From Paratrimastix pyriformis (lineage: Eukaryota; Preaxostyla; Paratrimastigidae): a stretch of DNA of 64,000 nucleotides. Location of the stretch: positions 62,001 through 126,000 of the forward strand of contig JAPMOS010000045.1 of NCBI GenBank assembly GCA_027972325.1. Reading direction: 5' to 3'. Numbering within the stretch: the stretch's first letter is position 1; every line of letters begins with the position of its first letter. The position numbers and the translations under genes are program-made. The notes beneath the pieces are model-generated. The model was not told the DNA's origin. It saw nothing but the letters and a program-made list of their open reading frames with translations, and made no database searches. This document shows, piece by piece, positions 44,185 through 54,840 of this stretch.

Positions 44185-46665
44185 ATGCCGAAAACTCCGC
44201 CGAACCTGCTGCCACCCGTTGCTGCTGTTGCTGTTGATGATACGCCACTTCTTCTTCGCCTGCCCTCTGAGCTCCTTCCGGGCATCGTGGAGGCATCGGC
44301 ATCCCCCTTGCGCACATACATCCAGCTGTTGAGCCTGTGCAGGGTAACCCGCACAGCCACCCGAGGCACCCCACGCGAGCTGTCATTCTTCTGTGACGAC
44401 GACGCCGACCCATTGATCGACGAGGTCATGGTCCCCACCCCCGATGCCCTGGCCGCCCTGGTAGGCCCCTGCAAGACCCTGGCCAAGCTGACCCTGCCCT
44501 GTGGTGATGTGCTGCCCCTCTGGCGCCGCGGCAAAGAGGCCGCCTGCGCCCCCTGGGTGAGCGAGGCCTTCAGCGGCCACGGCCAGCTGACCGTCCTCAC
44601 TGCCCCCTCGGCCTCGGCGGCCCGCGTCTTCATGGCGACTCTGCCGGGCATCGTGGGCCACCTGCCCGGGTTGGAGCAGCTCCACCTGGGCGGACCAGAC
44701 AAAAGCACCGTCACGACCCGACACATTCCCCTGGGCCCGGAGGACTCCGTTTTCTGGGCTGATTCGCTTCGCAAGAGTTTCCGTTCACTGATGGCCGCCC
44801 TGGGCCGGTCCTGCCCCCGGCTTCGCGTGCTGCACCACACAATGCCTTGTGACGACGTGCCACCAAACGCCCTCCTGCCGATCGCGGGCGTCATCACGGA
44901 TCTCCATGCCCCCATGGGTGGAAACAGTGGTGTGTCGAGCAAGTCATTCATTGCAGCATGCCTGACCTCCATGCGCCACCTGACCCTGGGCTGGTGCTCG
45001 CGCCACTTCCTGCGCCCCATCGCCTCACGGCTGACCCAGCTCCGCCTGCTGGGCTCCGATCTCTCCAAGAGGCGGTGGCGACACGAGATCTCCGAGAGCT
45101 TGGCAGATGTGGGCCTCTGCCGGCTGGAGACCCTCCAGCTGCCCCTGCGGTGCGGCCCTTCGGCCGGGGCGACCTTTGCCAGGCTGATCGGCGCCAATCG
45201 GAAGACCCTGCGCACCGTCATCCTCAGTGTCATTTGCGACACGCCGGGGACCGAAGCCGCCCTTTGGATGCTGCTTGACCCTCTGAACGGCCTGCCCCAC
45301 CTGACCGACCTCACGGTGATCCTGGATGGTGACGGGCTGACGGCGCCCTCCCACGACGAGGTCGTCTTCGCCTGCCTGACGCCCGGGCTCTTGGACCGGC
45401 TGGAACACCTCGCGATCCATCTGCAGCACCCTTGGAAAGCGCACTGTCCCATGATGATCCCGCTGGTGCGCATCGCCAGTCGGCGGCTTCGCACGCTGTG
45501 CCTCGATGTCCACAACCTGCCTCTGCAAGAGACCACGGTGGAGCTGACCTGCCCCCGCTTGGAGGAGCTCGCCCTGCCCGAGCACGGCGGGTTCGACCCT
45601 TGCCTTGGGAAGCTCGTGCTGGACTGCCCCCAGCTGCGCTCCATCGAGGGATTTCCGGGCCGGTCGTGGTTCAGTGGCGCAGACGCACCGTGCCAACACC
45701 AGGCCACGCCCATGCCCCATCTGGTCCGGGTGCACAAAGTGCGGAGCGGGTGCTCCCTGGCGACCCCCCTCCTGTCCCAGCTCCTGGACACGGCGCCCAG
45801 GCTGCGGGATCTGTCGGGTCCCTCCCCTGGCCTTCACGAGGGGGCCCTGTTGACGCGCCTGCTCGCATCCGGCTCTTTGGTGCGCCTGTCCTTGAGCTTT
45901 TCCGCGAGCCTCCTGCCCCGGCATCACGCCCCCCAAGCCGCGGATGGCCGCACCCTGCGGCTGCCCGCCCAGCTGGAGCGCCTGGAGGTGCCGTGTTTCT
46001 TCGGCATCGATGGGATGGAGCTGGTTGTGGATGCTCCCGGGCTCCGCTCCCTCAGCCTCACCGCCGCCTCTTCGTTGACTCGTACCCGGGTGGCCCTCCG
46101 CTGCCCTGCCCTGGGGGCGCTCAAACTTGGCGCTGCCAGGCTCGTCAGCCTCGGCCTGGCCGACCCGAGGGGTCCGGTCCCGCCCCTGATCCACCTCACG
46201 CTTGCAATCCAGCTGTGGGGTGTGCCCCCTGTCGGGGAGGTCAAGGACGAATCGTTCATGGAGGATGCAGCGGGGCCGGTGGAGCTGCTGGGGTCCCGTC
46301 TGCGCCGGATCTGCCTGAAGGGGACCTTCCCCGCCTGGCCCCAGCTGGCCGCGGCCCTGGGCAGGCTGCCCCGGCTGGCCGAGCTCCGTCTCGAGGATAT
46401 CACCTCCCCGGGCGACCTCGTGCTGGCCTGCCCAGCCCTCAAGCGGCTGGTCCTGGATGTGACCCGGTTCCGCTCGGTGGTGTTCGACTGCCCGCTGCTG
46501 GAGGTGCTCACCGTCACCCGGGATTCGCTCGAGCTGCTCGAACCGGCAGGGGGCCGCGTCCCGCCCAACCTGCACCTCCCCACCGACTTCTTGTATTCGG
46601 ACCGGTCGCTGAGGGCGCGGTTTCCCTGGCTGAAGTGGGTGCCACCTGCTGAACGCCCTTGGTGA
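44185..46665 (+). CDS. Large leucine-rich-type protein with F-box-like N-terminus, intronless
   Basis: A single uninterrupted frame of about 826 codons from ATG 44185 (the frame is open from 43984, but upstream sequence is promoter-like) to TGA 46665. The N-terminus LLLRLPSELLPGIVEASASP resembles an F-box/LRR start. The body has repeated leucine-rich strand-turn units such as LPGLEQLHLGG, RLRHLTLGWCSR-type (MRHLTLGWCSR), LTQLRLLGSDL, LRTLCLDVHNL and CPRLEELALPEHG. I recall a large family of such proteins in Paratrimastix-like genomes. A protein-interaction scaffold is likely; the binding partner is unknown. It is unusual in the window for having no intron in 2.5 kb, which may point to a recent retrogene or simply to family style. 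Confidence 0.75.
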   Translation: MPKTPPNLLPPVAAVAVDDTPLLLRLPSELLPGIVEASASPLRTYIQLLSLCRVTRTATRGTPRELSFFCDDDADPLIDEVMVPTPDALAALVGPCKTLAKLTLPCGDVLPLWRRGKEAACAPWVSEAFSGHGQLTVLTAPSASAARVFMATLPGIVGHLPGLEQLHLGGPDKSTVTTRHIPLGPEDSVFWADSLRKSFRSLMAALGRSCPRLRVLHHTMPCDDVPPNALLPIAGVITDLHAPMGGNSGVSSKSFIAACLTSMRHLTLGWCSRHFLRPIASRLTQLRLLGSDLSKRRWRHEISESLADVGLCRLETLQLPLRCGPSAGATFARLIGANRKTLRTVILSVICDTPGTEAALWMLLDPLNGLPHLTDLTVILDGDGLTAPSHDEVVFACLTPGLLDRLEHLAIHLQHPWKAHCPMMIPLVRIASRRLRTLCLDVHNLPLQETTVELTCPRLEELALPEHGGFDPCLGKLVLDCPQLRSIEGFPGRSWFSGADAPCQHQATPMPHLVRVHKVRSGCSLATPLLSQLLDTAPRLRDLSGPSPGLHEGALLTRLLASGSLVRLSLSFSASLLPRHHAPQAADGRTLRLPAQLERLEVPCFFGIDGMELVVDAPGLRSLSLTAASSLTRTRVALRCPALGALKLGAARLVSLGLADPRGPVPPLIHLTLAIQLWGVPPVGEVKDESFMEDAAGPVELLGSRLRRICLKGTFPAWPQLAAALGRLPRLAELRLEDITSPGDLVLACPALKRLVLDVTRFRSVVFDCPLLEVLTVTRDSLELLEPAGGRVPPNLHLPTDFLYSDRSLRARFPWLKWVPPAERPW

Positions 46666-47124
46666 GGGACGGGAGGTCTGCCTTGACTGTGGCTTTTCGC
46701 CCCTTTCACCCTTTCGCGTTCTCTCCTCTTCTTCTCTTCACCCCGCCGCAGCCCGATGCCCCGCTGTGCACTCGGCCGGTGCCCAACCAGCCATGAATAC
46801 TCTCCCAGGCGACGAATAAATCAGCCGTTTCTTGTTCTGAAATGGTGCCAAAATAGATCCGCTGCCGTCGCTTGGACCGCCTCCACCCCAGATCCGTGGA
46901 CCGGCCGGGTATCGAAGGCCATGAGTCGGGATGGGGTTTGTCGGGGAGGAGAGGCGGAGCACGACGGAAGCGGGCGGGCTGAGGGCACGGCGCTCGAGAG
47001 AGACGGGACGACAGGTAGGTAGGCAGGTAGGCAGGTAGGCAGGTAGGCAGGTAGGCAGGCGGCACCCCCAAGGCGTTGGGACCGAGTGGCGCCGGCGGCT
47101 CTAGGGCCCGTGGGGGGCGGCGGC
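46666..47124. other. Convergent intergenic region with 8-bp minisatellite
   Basis: Lies between the LRR-type gene and the stop of the minus-strand disordered protein. At about 47013-47058 there are about six copies of ggtaggca. Otherwise no gene or RNA recognised. Confidence 0.5.
47013..47058 (+). repeat. 8-bp minisatellite (ggtaggca)n
   Basis: About six near-perfect units downstream of both converging genes. Confidence 0.85.
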
Positions 47125-48564
47125 TCACCCGCGGCGCGGGGCGGGGCGGGCGGACCAGAGGGACGAGAGGAAGGCGAGGTCGGCGTCGAGGCTGCCGTCC
47201 CCCTGGGGTCGTCGCGGCGGCGGGGGAAGGGGTGGTGGGGTGGGCGGCAATGGGGCGAGTGGCGGAGGCCCCGGGTGTGGAGGCGGCGCGGCGGCGGGGA
47301 AGGGCGGGAGAGGCAGCGGGAAGGGCGGGAATGGGGGCGGCGCCGGGAGGCCGGGGGGGCCGCCCAGCGGGGGTCCGATCGACGCGCCGTCACCGCCGCC
47401 CTTCCCCCGGCTGAGCCGCAGAAACAGGAGGCAGAAAGCAGAAGCGAGCCGGTGAGAGATGAGCCCCCAGGTACGGGGTACGGTGCCCGTGTCAAGACAG
47501 AGAGAGCGAGAGAGAGCGAGAGAGAGCGAGAGAGCGAGAGAGCGAGCAGTCACGGGACAAATGGGAGATGTGACAGACTCGGCGCCAGCCTGGCGGGCGA
47601 CGAAGAGGGCCGTCAGGGATGCGATGGCCTGGTCGGTGAGCTGTGTCATTGCCGCTGGCGGGGGTGGGGGCGCGGGCCCGATGAGGGCAGGCAGCCCGCT
47701 TGGGCTCGGGGGCGGACCCACCAGCCCCGGCCCGCCGCCGCTGGCCCGGGTTGGGGTGGGCGGGCCCAAGGAGGGCAGGCGAGAAGGGGGTGCTTCGGGT
47801 CCGGTGCCGCGCCGAGTGAGGGCGGCCAGGAGGGACTCGAGGGACCCCGCCAGGCGCCTGTCCTCCAGATCGGGGGAGGCCGGGGGGCGGCTGGCGACCG
47901 AGGGCAGCGCCGCGGGGGGCGGGACGGGGATGGAGATGCGATGGCGGGGCGGCGGGTCGATGAACGGGGAGGGCAGCTCGATCGACCCGCCACAGGACTC
48001 GGGCGTGGCTGGCGAGAGGGGCTGAGGAGGGGCTTCCGGGCGCAGAGGGGGTGAGAAGCCCGAGGGGGGGCGCGGGCGGCGGGGCGACCGGGAGCGGGAG
48101 CGGCGGCGGGAGGGGGGCGAGGGGGTGGGCGAGGATGGGATGACCAGGGGCGAGTCGGAGGAGGAGGATGGGCGGCGCCCATTGTTGGGCCCTCGTGGTG
48201 GGCTGCTGTTGCGGTGAGGCGCGGCGGGGCGGCCCGATGGGGGCGATGCCCGGCGGGGCGGGGAGGAGCGACGGGACGTCTGCTGGCTGCTGGCGGGTTG
48301 GCGATGCCCGTTCCCGTTCCCGTTCCCGTTCCCGTTCCCGTTCCCGTTCCCGTTCTTCTTGTCCGGGGGGGACATTCGACGCGACGGGGGACGCTCGTGG
48401 CCCGGGCGCCCGTGGGGGGACCGAGACCGCCGGCGGCTGGGGCGAGAGCCGCTGCTGTCGGGGGGATGTGGGTGCGGGGCACCGGCAGCGGGGGATCCGG
48501 ACGGGTTCTTGGCGGCTCGGGGGATGGCGGTCGTCATGACCAGATCGAAGAAATTCCGCCCAGG

Positions 48565-48597
<33 letters not shown>

Positions 48598-51409
48598 ACC
48601 ACCACCACCACCACCACCACCACCCGGAGCGGGGCTGCTGGGTGGTTGGGCCGAGGAGGGGCTGGCATCGTCGTCCTCGTCGAGCACAACCGGGGCGCGG
48701 GCGCTCCGCCCGGGGGTGTCGGCGGAGGGCCGGCCGGGCGACTCATGGCGGGGACGCTTGGCAACGGCGGGCGGAGACGAGATCGCGGGGGGCGTGGAGG
48801 TGAGGACGGGGGTGACCGACCGCCGCGGGGACGGGGGCGGGGAGGGGACGGCGGGGGCGGGGGAGTCGGAGCTGTCTTCATCATCGTCGCTGCCGGGGCC
48901 GCGCCGCCTCCGCAGTCGGCTCAGCCGGCTCGGCGTGGGGCCCGAGTGGGCGGGGGTCGGGCTTGTCGTGCCATGGCGGGAGGTACGGGGGGGCGGCGAC
49001 GGCGGGGCCGGGGAAACGCGCCGAGGGGCGGGGGAGCGACGATGATTCCTCCGCTCCTTCTCCCCGCCGTCTCCCCGCTCCTTCTCCTTCTCCTTCTCCT
49101 TCTCCTTGTCATTGCCCTTCTCCTTGCCATTGCCCTTCTCCTTGCCATTCCTCCCGTTGTCCTTCTCCTCCTCCTCCTTGGCATTCCCCTTGCCGTTGCC
49201 GTTGCCCTTCTCCTTCTCCTTCTTCGCTGGCGGCTGCTTCCGGGTGGAGGGCGGGGACTTGGCACGGGGCGGGGAGCGGGTTCGGGTTTGCTTCGCCTTG
49301 GGGAGCAAGTCATCGGCATCGGCATCGTCATCGTCAAGGACGATCGGGGCAGCGGAACGGGTTTGCTTTTGAGGGGCCGCTACGGGTGCCGCTGGTGCTG
49401 GTGCTGTTGTTGGTGGTGACCCTGGTGCTGTTGGTGTTGGCTCGACCTGGGGTGCGATTGCCGGTGTCTGGGCTCCTGCCGGTGGTGCAGGCGCGGGGGA
49501 CGCCGGGGATGCCGAGGGGGTTGGCGGGGCGGGGGTGGGTACGGCTGGGGGCGTAGCTGGGGCCGGTCGTGGTGGCGAGGTGGGGGTGGGGGTGGGGGTG
49601 GGTGTGGGGGTGAGCGCCGAGTCGTCGAGTGACGGGAGAGCGGCGGGTGGTGCAGCTGGCGGATCTGTGGCGGCTGGGCCCGTCCCGGCAGGCCCGAGGG
49701 AGGTCGGGGTGCCGAGAGGAGTGGGCGGCGTGGCGGCACCACGAGCAGCGGCGAGCGGATGGGCCGATCCTTGTGGTGCAGCCTCCGCGAACCCTGACGG
49801 AGGGACCGGCGGGAGGGGAGAAGAATGCGGCCCAGGCAGGAGTGGCGGCGCTGCTGGGGGAGGAGGGGTGGCGGGCGGGGCACCTGCCGGCATGCCTGCT
49901 GGTGGGCGTGCGGGGGGCTGAGGGGTGGCCGAGGCGGTTGGCGCGGGGATGTCCTCCTCGTCGATGACCACCTGGGGCAGATCCGAGCCCGGGCTCGCCG
50001 GCCGGCGGGGCGGCGAGTGCAGGGCTTCCTCGTCCTCCATGACCAGGTCCAGCCCCACCAGGCGGGGTACGGCCGCGGGCCGCTTCTCCCCCGGCTCGGC
50101 TGCCGAGGGCACCCGGTGGGGCGCGAGGGGCTTCCGGGTCCGCGAGGAGTGGCTGGGCGAGAGGGCCGCTGCGGGGGCGGCGGGGAGCGGCGACCGGGAC
50201 CCGCCGGGCTCAGGGCTGGGCGATCGGGGCGGACGCGGTTTCCCGCCCTTCTTGGCCCGCGGCCGGGGAAGGGGCGACGGGGCGGCCTCGGCGGCTCTCT
50301 TCTCATCAGGAATCGCCATCGCGGGGCTCTTCCCCGGGCTCTCCTCTGCCTTGGGGGCGGCAGGGGGCGGTGACCCCAATCCACCTTCGTCGTCGTCGGG
50401 CTCGTCATCAAGCAAAATCGTGACTGCCCGCCCTTCACGTCTCACCCTCCGATCGGTGGTCGGGGACCGGCGGCGTTTACTCTTTTTGGCGGCGCTCTTC
50501 TTTTTGGGCCGCTGGGCGGGCGGGGCCTCCTCCTCCTCCTGGGGTTCTGTCGGGGCCTGCACCACAGGGGGCGCCTCGGGTGAGGGGATCAGGCGGACAA
50601 CGGACGCCCGGATTTGCTCGGACGCGGCGCTCTGCGAGGAGGCATTCGGATGAGCGAGAGGACGAGAAAAAAAAAAACGCATGGCGGCTCCGCCCCCGGG
50701 CACAGCAGACCTCGATCTCGCGGAAGCAGCGCAGCATCCGGAGCTGGTCGACGGCTTGGATTTGCACAAGCTGATCCATCAGAAAGGCCGCGTTGCCCGA
50801 TACTGTCGCCATGTCGATTTCCATCTGGGGGGGGAAGGACATGCGCTGTGCATCAGAGAAGTTAACGACGATGCGGGGCTGACCATGGCACATGCCTCAG
50901 CGAGGGAGGCCGCAAGCGGGAGCTTTGGTGGGTAGTCGTCGTATCGTACATCGTCGTCATCGACTTCAACGTCCTCTGGGACGACCGGATCGAGAAAGTC
51001 GCGGAACTTGGCCAACAGCCCCACAAGGGCCTGGAGCCGCTCGAACTCGGGCCGAAAGACCACGAGGGGTTCCAACAGGTGGTACCAACAATCAGCGGCT
51101 ACGTTTGTTGGAAAAAGGCGCACAAAGCTGGGACAGACATGAAAGAACCCAGATCGTGGGGGGATCATTCCACTGGATACTCCATTCAGTCGCGGAGATG
51201 GAAACCAACAGTTTGGGGAGGGACTGATCAGAAACAGGCACGACAAAGCCTTTTCCCCCGACGGGATGATCACTGATGGCTTGGAGTGGTTCATCAAATT
51301 GAAAGTCTGTCAATGATCTGTATGGCTGTTTGTACCCTTCTTCGCGTTGTTTTTTCAGATCATTGTATGTCTTAGGGATTCGTGTCTCGTGCACGAATTT
51401 TTTGATCAT
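47125..51409 (-). CDS. Disordered Arg/Ser/Pro-rich nuclear-type protein with SUMO-interaction-like motifs
   Basis: Starts at ATG 51409 (MIKKFVHETRIPKTYNDLKK). A small ordered N-terminal part follows: CWYHLLEPLVVFRPEFERLQ, ALVGLLAKFRDFLDPVVPED, and, after a 59-nt intron, MEIDMATVSGNAAFLMDQLV and QAVDQLRMLRCFREIEVC. I do not recognise this fold. From about 50640 down to 47125 the protein is low complexity: KKKSAAKKSKRRR and other basic nuclear-localisation-like clusters, SR-like stretches (RRRSRSRSPRRPRP), an NG-repeat encoded by a hexamer array, a Lys/Glu run, and five hydrophobic-acidic motifs such as PVVLDEDDD, PIVLDDDDAD and QVVIDEED. The last intron (about 47460-47600) carries gagagagcga repeats. 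A nuclear RNA- or chromatin-linked scaffold is the likely class. Confidence 0.65.
48302..48358 (-). repeat. Hexamer array (CGTTCC)n coding for Asn-Gly repeats
   Basis: About eight copies of cgttcc on the plus strand; on the coding (minus) strand they read as alternating Asn and Gly in the disordered protein. This array is exonic, unlike most in the window. Confidence 0.85.
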
Positions 51410-51512
51410 AAGGGCGGGGCCGGCATCAAATCATGTAGTCTGCCTCAAACGACAAGGCAACAGCTGCCTTTTTGCTTTGGAAAAATTTTATCCACTTCAG
51501 AAAAGCCGTACA
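51410..51512. promoter_or_regulatory. 103-bp divergent promoter region
   Basis: Separates the start of the minus-strand disordered protein from the endosulfine ATG. It is less GC-rich than its surroundings, with an A/T-rich patch at 51480-51491. Confidence 0.45.
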
Positions 51513-52130
51513 ATGTCGACCCATCCAACTCACCACCCTTCTGGTTTGAGGGAGTGCCCGCCAGTTGAGGCGGATATTGCCGACGCCGACGCCGTTGGTT
51601 CGGAGGAGGAGGAGGAATGGGAGGAGGAGGAGGAAGTCGGCGAAAGTGTCGAGGTTCAGCCGATGCACCGCGACGTCTGTTCGATATTTTTGATCGGTGC
51701 AGAGCGACTCACCTTTCTCCTTTACGGCGCCTCTTCGCCACTTTACGGAATAGTCACTTCACACCCAGATGCAGCAGCAGGGCCGTGCTGCCCTGCAAAA
51801 GTACGGCGGAATTCCTGTGAAGAAACCTCCTCAACAGGTTCGTCGTCACTCCGTTCTTTTGATCGTTGAATACTTACACCCTCCTTTTTGCGACTCGTTC
51901 CCAACCTTTTCGGATGAATCCAGTCCGAGAGTACCCGGCAATACTTCGACAGTGCCGACTGGGCTGTCCGGAAGGCGAAGGGCCTCGGGAACGACGGTAT
52001 CGGCCGCCTTCATCCTATTCCTCTTTCGACTCCCGGCCACTGCTCACCTCCCAGGGTTTCCCCTCGTGAGAGTGGTCCCGATGGAACTTCGTCCGCGGCA
52101 ACAGAGACTCACGAGGCCCCCGCCAGCTGA
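51513..52130 (+). CDS. ENSA: Endosulfine (ENSA/ARPP19/Igo family PP2A-B55 inhibitor)
   Basis: Exons 51513-51653, 51769-51837 and 51924-52130, stop TGA. Exon 1 encodes an acidic N-terminus (GSEEEEEWEEEEEVGESVE). Exon 2 gives MQQQGRAALQKYGGIPVKKP, equivalent to the K-Y-G-x-x-P-x-K motif before the core. Exon 3 gives TRQYFDSADWAVRKAKGLG, matching the hallmark FDSGDY core. The serine in this core is the Greatwall (MASTL/Rim15) phosphosite, and the core docks on PP2A-B55. About 138 residues, normal for the family. Here Gly-Asp-Tyr is replaced by Ala-Asp-Trp. In other eukaryotes it restrains PP2A-B55 during mitosis or quiescence. Confidence 0.85.
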
Positions 52131-52135
52131 GATGC

Positions 52136-52722
52136 TCATTTATCTTGTTCAATTCTCCTTCTTTCTACGAGAGCTCGCAGTTTCTGTTTTGTGTTTGCCA
52201 CGCGCCAAACCTGTTTTGTGCCACTGTTACCCGTGGACGTAGCGGCAAACCCATTGGCGTAAAAATGCAGCGCCCCTCGTCGCTGGTCTGGAGGAAACAG
52301 GATGCGCTTTGAGCCCCTGGTCACGCCCCAAACACATCCGACAGACATTTTGATGGCGCCTGTGATCCGAAACGGGAGCCGCAGCACGAGCAGGGCAAGC
52401 CACCGAAAGGGGGTCGAGCAGAGCACCCACCCAACCCGGAGGGGGAACCGCAAACCGACAGGGAGGGCCCGCCTAAGAGCCGAGAGAATGAGAGCAGATC
52501 CAGCGGAATGAAGACAGACCACACGCTCCGGAGGATGGATGTCACCGCTCTGTCCAGGAAGGTCCCAAAGGGAGATGCCGCCGTCGGCCTCCCATGGGCT
52601 GTCAGGGTGGCCCGGAGGCGTTGAAGGACGGGAAGAAAAGTCTCTAGAACGCTAAATGAAGAGCAATGATTGGAGGTTAGGCAGCAGGCTCCGACGTAAC
52701 ACCGTTTGACAGACTCCCACAT
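52136..52722 (-). CDS. Possible small membrane protein (hypothetical)
   Basis: A minus-strand open frame from ATG 52722 (MWESVKRCYVGACCLTSNHC) with FLPVLQRLRATLTAHGRPT and SILRSVWSVFIPLDLL, joined by a putative short intron (acceptor near 52482) to a frame reading VGLRFPLRVGWVLCSTPF and WLALLVLRLPFRITGAI and ending KLRALVERRRIEQDK at TAA 52136. Two or three hydrophobic stretches suggest membrane insertion. No family recognised. The stop lies 5 bp from the endosulfine stop, in tail-to-tail arrangement. It may not be a gene. Confidence 0.3.
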
Positions 52723-53335
52723 GACTTCGGCGAGGCCGCATGCGAGGTTATAAAAAAAGAGAGATGTCGATGCCCCCGCAATGATGGCCTGTGATTGTGT
52801 GAAGGCCTATGAGTGCCGGAGTTTCAAGCAGCGCAGACTGCAGCAGGCAAGATGGCTCTTGACACATCGCGGACTGTTTGCTCCCTCTGTTTCTGGACCA
52901 CCCTTTGTCGTTTATCGACACGTGCCTAGAGTTTGATGGTAGAACAAAATGGGGGGAAAAATCGCGAACCCTGGAAAGAGAGAAGAAGTATAAGGTTTTC
53001 CATGTGGGAAAACAAGATGGTAATCTATTGGGGTTCTTCGACCGAAAGGACTAGATCAAATATATCGCGTGATGTGCCCATTGAAATTTCAGACACGATA
53101 GAAATGATCCTTCCAAATCGGATCGTCCAATCGGCGAACAGTCATTCTTAATCGACGTGAGACACATTCAAAAGAAACTATGGATGTTGGGGATAGTTTC
53201 TGAAAAATAACGCAAATAATTTCATCAGGTAAGCGCTGAAATGGATCGACGATGTCACCAATCATTTAAATGATTTTTGGTAACCAAAAACATTGCTCGA
53301 TCAACCGGCGGTGATACACCCAAATTTTGGTCCCA
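52723..53335. other. AT-richer intergenic region without recognisable gene
   Basis: Clearly less GC-rich than its surroundings, especially 52920-53310. A ttataaaaaaa motif occurs at 52749-52759. No tRNA, snRNA or open frame of note. It probably holds the promoter of the carbonic-anhydrase-like gene that follows. Confidence 0.5.
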
Positions 53336-54692
53336 ATGTTCCACCCGAGTTCCTCGAGCCCGCTCGGACAGCCTCGTTATTCCAATCCCGCCGGCAGATT
53401 TTCCATTCCGAGTCCTGCCTTGCGCCGTTCGGTTTCACCTGAGCATCTTGGAGGACATGTTTCGGGTGCCATAGCCACCGCCTTGACCATAGAATCTGTT
53501 AATCTCGAGAGCCCCTTCTGGTATTTCATTGAAGCCAACAGAAATGAGAAAACTGTGCAATATCTCGCGAATAAAACCGAGCTGCTCAGCAAACGGGAGG
53601 TTCGCACCCTGGTGCTGGATTGCAGCGACTCGCGCTCAGTGGTGGCGCGAGCACCAGATTCGATCGTGTACGCCACAGCTGCCACGGCCATCTCTCCCCG
53701 GGTGATGGAGACCATCGTGCGGAACTTCCGCATCCAGACCGTGTTGGTGGCCGGTCATGAGTCGTGCGGCGGCTGCGCCCTGCGGGCGACTCTCGACGGG
53801 CTGCCCAAGGGGGCCCATCCGCCTCACGGGGTGACGGACGCTCTGGTGGAACTCGGCTGCAGCCTGCCCTCGAGCAATCCAAACACGAATGCCCTGGCCT
53901 TCGGCCGCTCGTTCCAGGTCCGACTCACCAGCCGCCGCCGCCGCCGCCAACCCCGCCATCGCTTGGTTCTCTTGTGCCGGCGCAGGAAATGTTAGGGCCA
54001 CAGGGCCTCGTCCAGTCGCTGTATTACCGCATCACTGACGGGGCCGTCCTGCAGGCCGAGGCGGCCGCGCCCGCACAGGTCCGTGGCCCCCCCCCCCCCC
54101 CCCCCCCCCCATCCCGCCCTTGGGATCGACCCCAAATCTGCAAGTCCGTCCACTCGGTTTTTCGGCATCCAATCACCCGATCATCACCATCATCATCGCC
54201 ATCACTCATCATTCAGCAGCAGCATCCCCCATCCACTCATCCCATCCACTCATCCCCCATCCCCCCAGCAGGGCGCCCCCAAGCGTGCGGGGGGCCACTA
54301 CTTCCAGCTGCCTCCTGCCGGCTACAGCCCCATCGACCCCAACGGGTGGGACATGCGGCTGGGGCAGGACCCCCGCTACGTGGTCTTCTGCCTGGGCTGC
54401 GAGTACAGCCCCATGGAGCTGGTCCAGGGATCCGCGGCCCTCAATCGGCCCAATGGTTCGCCGCCGTCCCGGCATTCCCCCCATGCGCCAGTCCCCGATG
54501 GGGATGCCAACCAGGCTGAAATGGGCGAGGGATTGGACTTCTTGGGGGGAACCGGGAATCTCGGTGCTGTTTTGATGCCCTTGGGAAGAAAACGCTCGTC
54601 AGCTTCGTCCAGTCATCATCATCATCATCCAGTCATCATCCAGTCATCATCATCATCATCATCCAGTCATCATCATCATCATCATCATCCAG

Positions 54693-54724
<32 letters not shown>

Positions 54725-54750
54725 TCATCATCATCATCATCATCATCCAG

Positions 54751-54782
<32 letters not shown>

Positions 54783-54786
54783 TCAT

Positions 54787-54840
<54 letters not shown>

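Noticed and set aside
47086-48054. Plus-strand open frames of 200-320 codons
   Set aside because: They are Gly/Arg-rich shadows of the long minus-strand Pro/Ser-rich exon.
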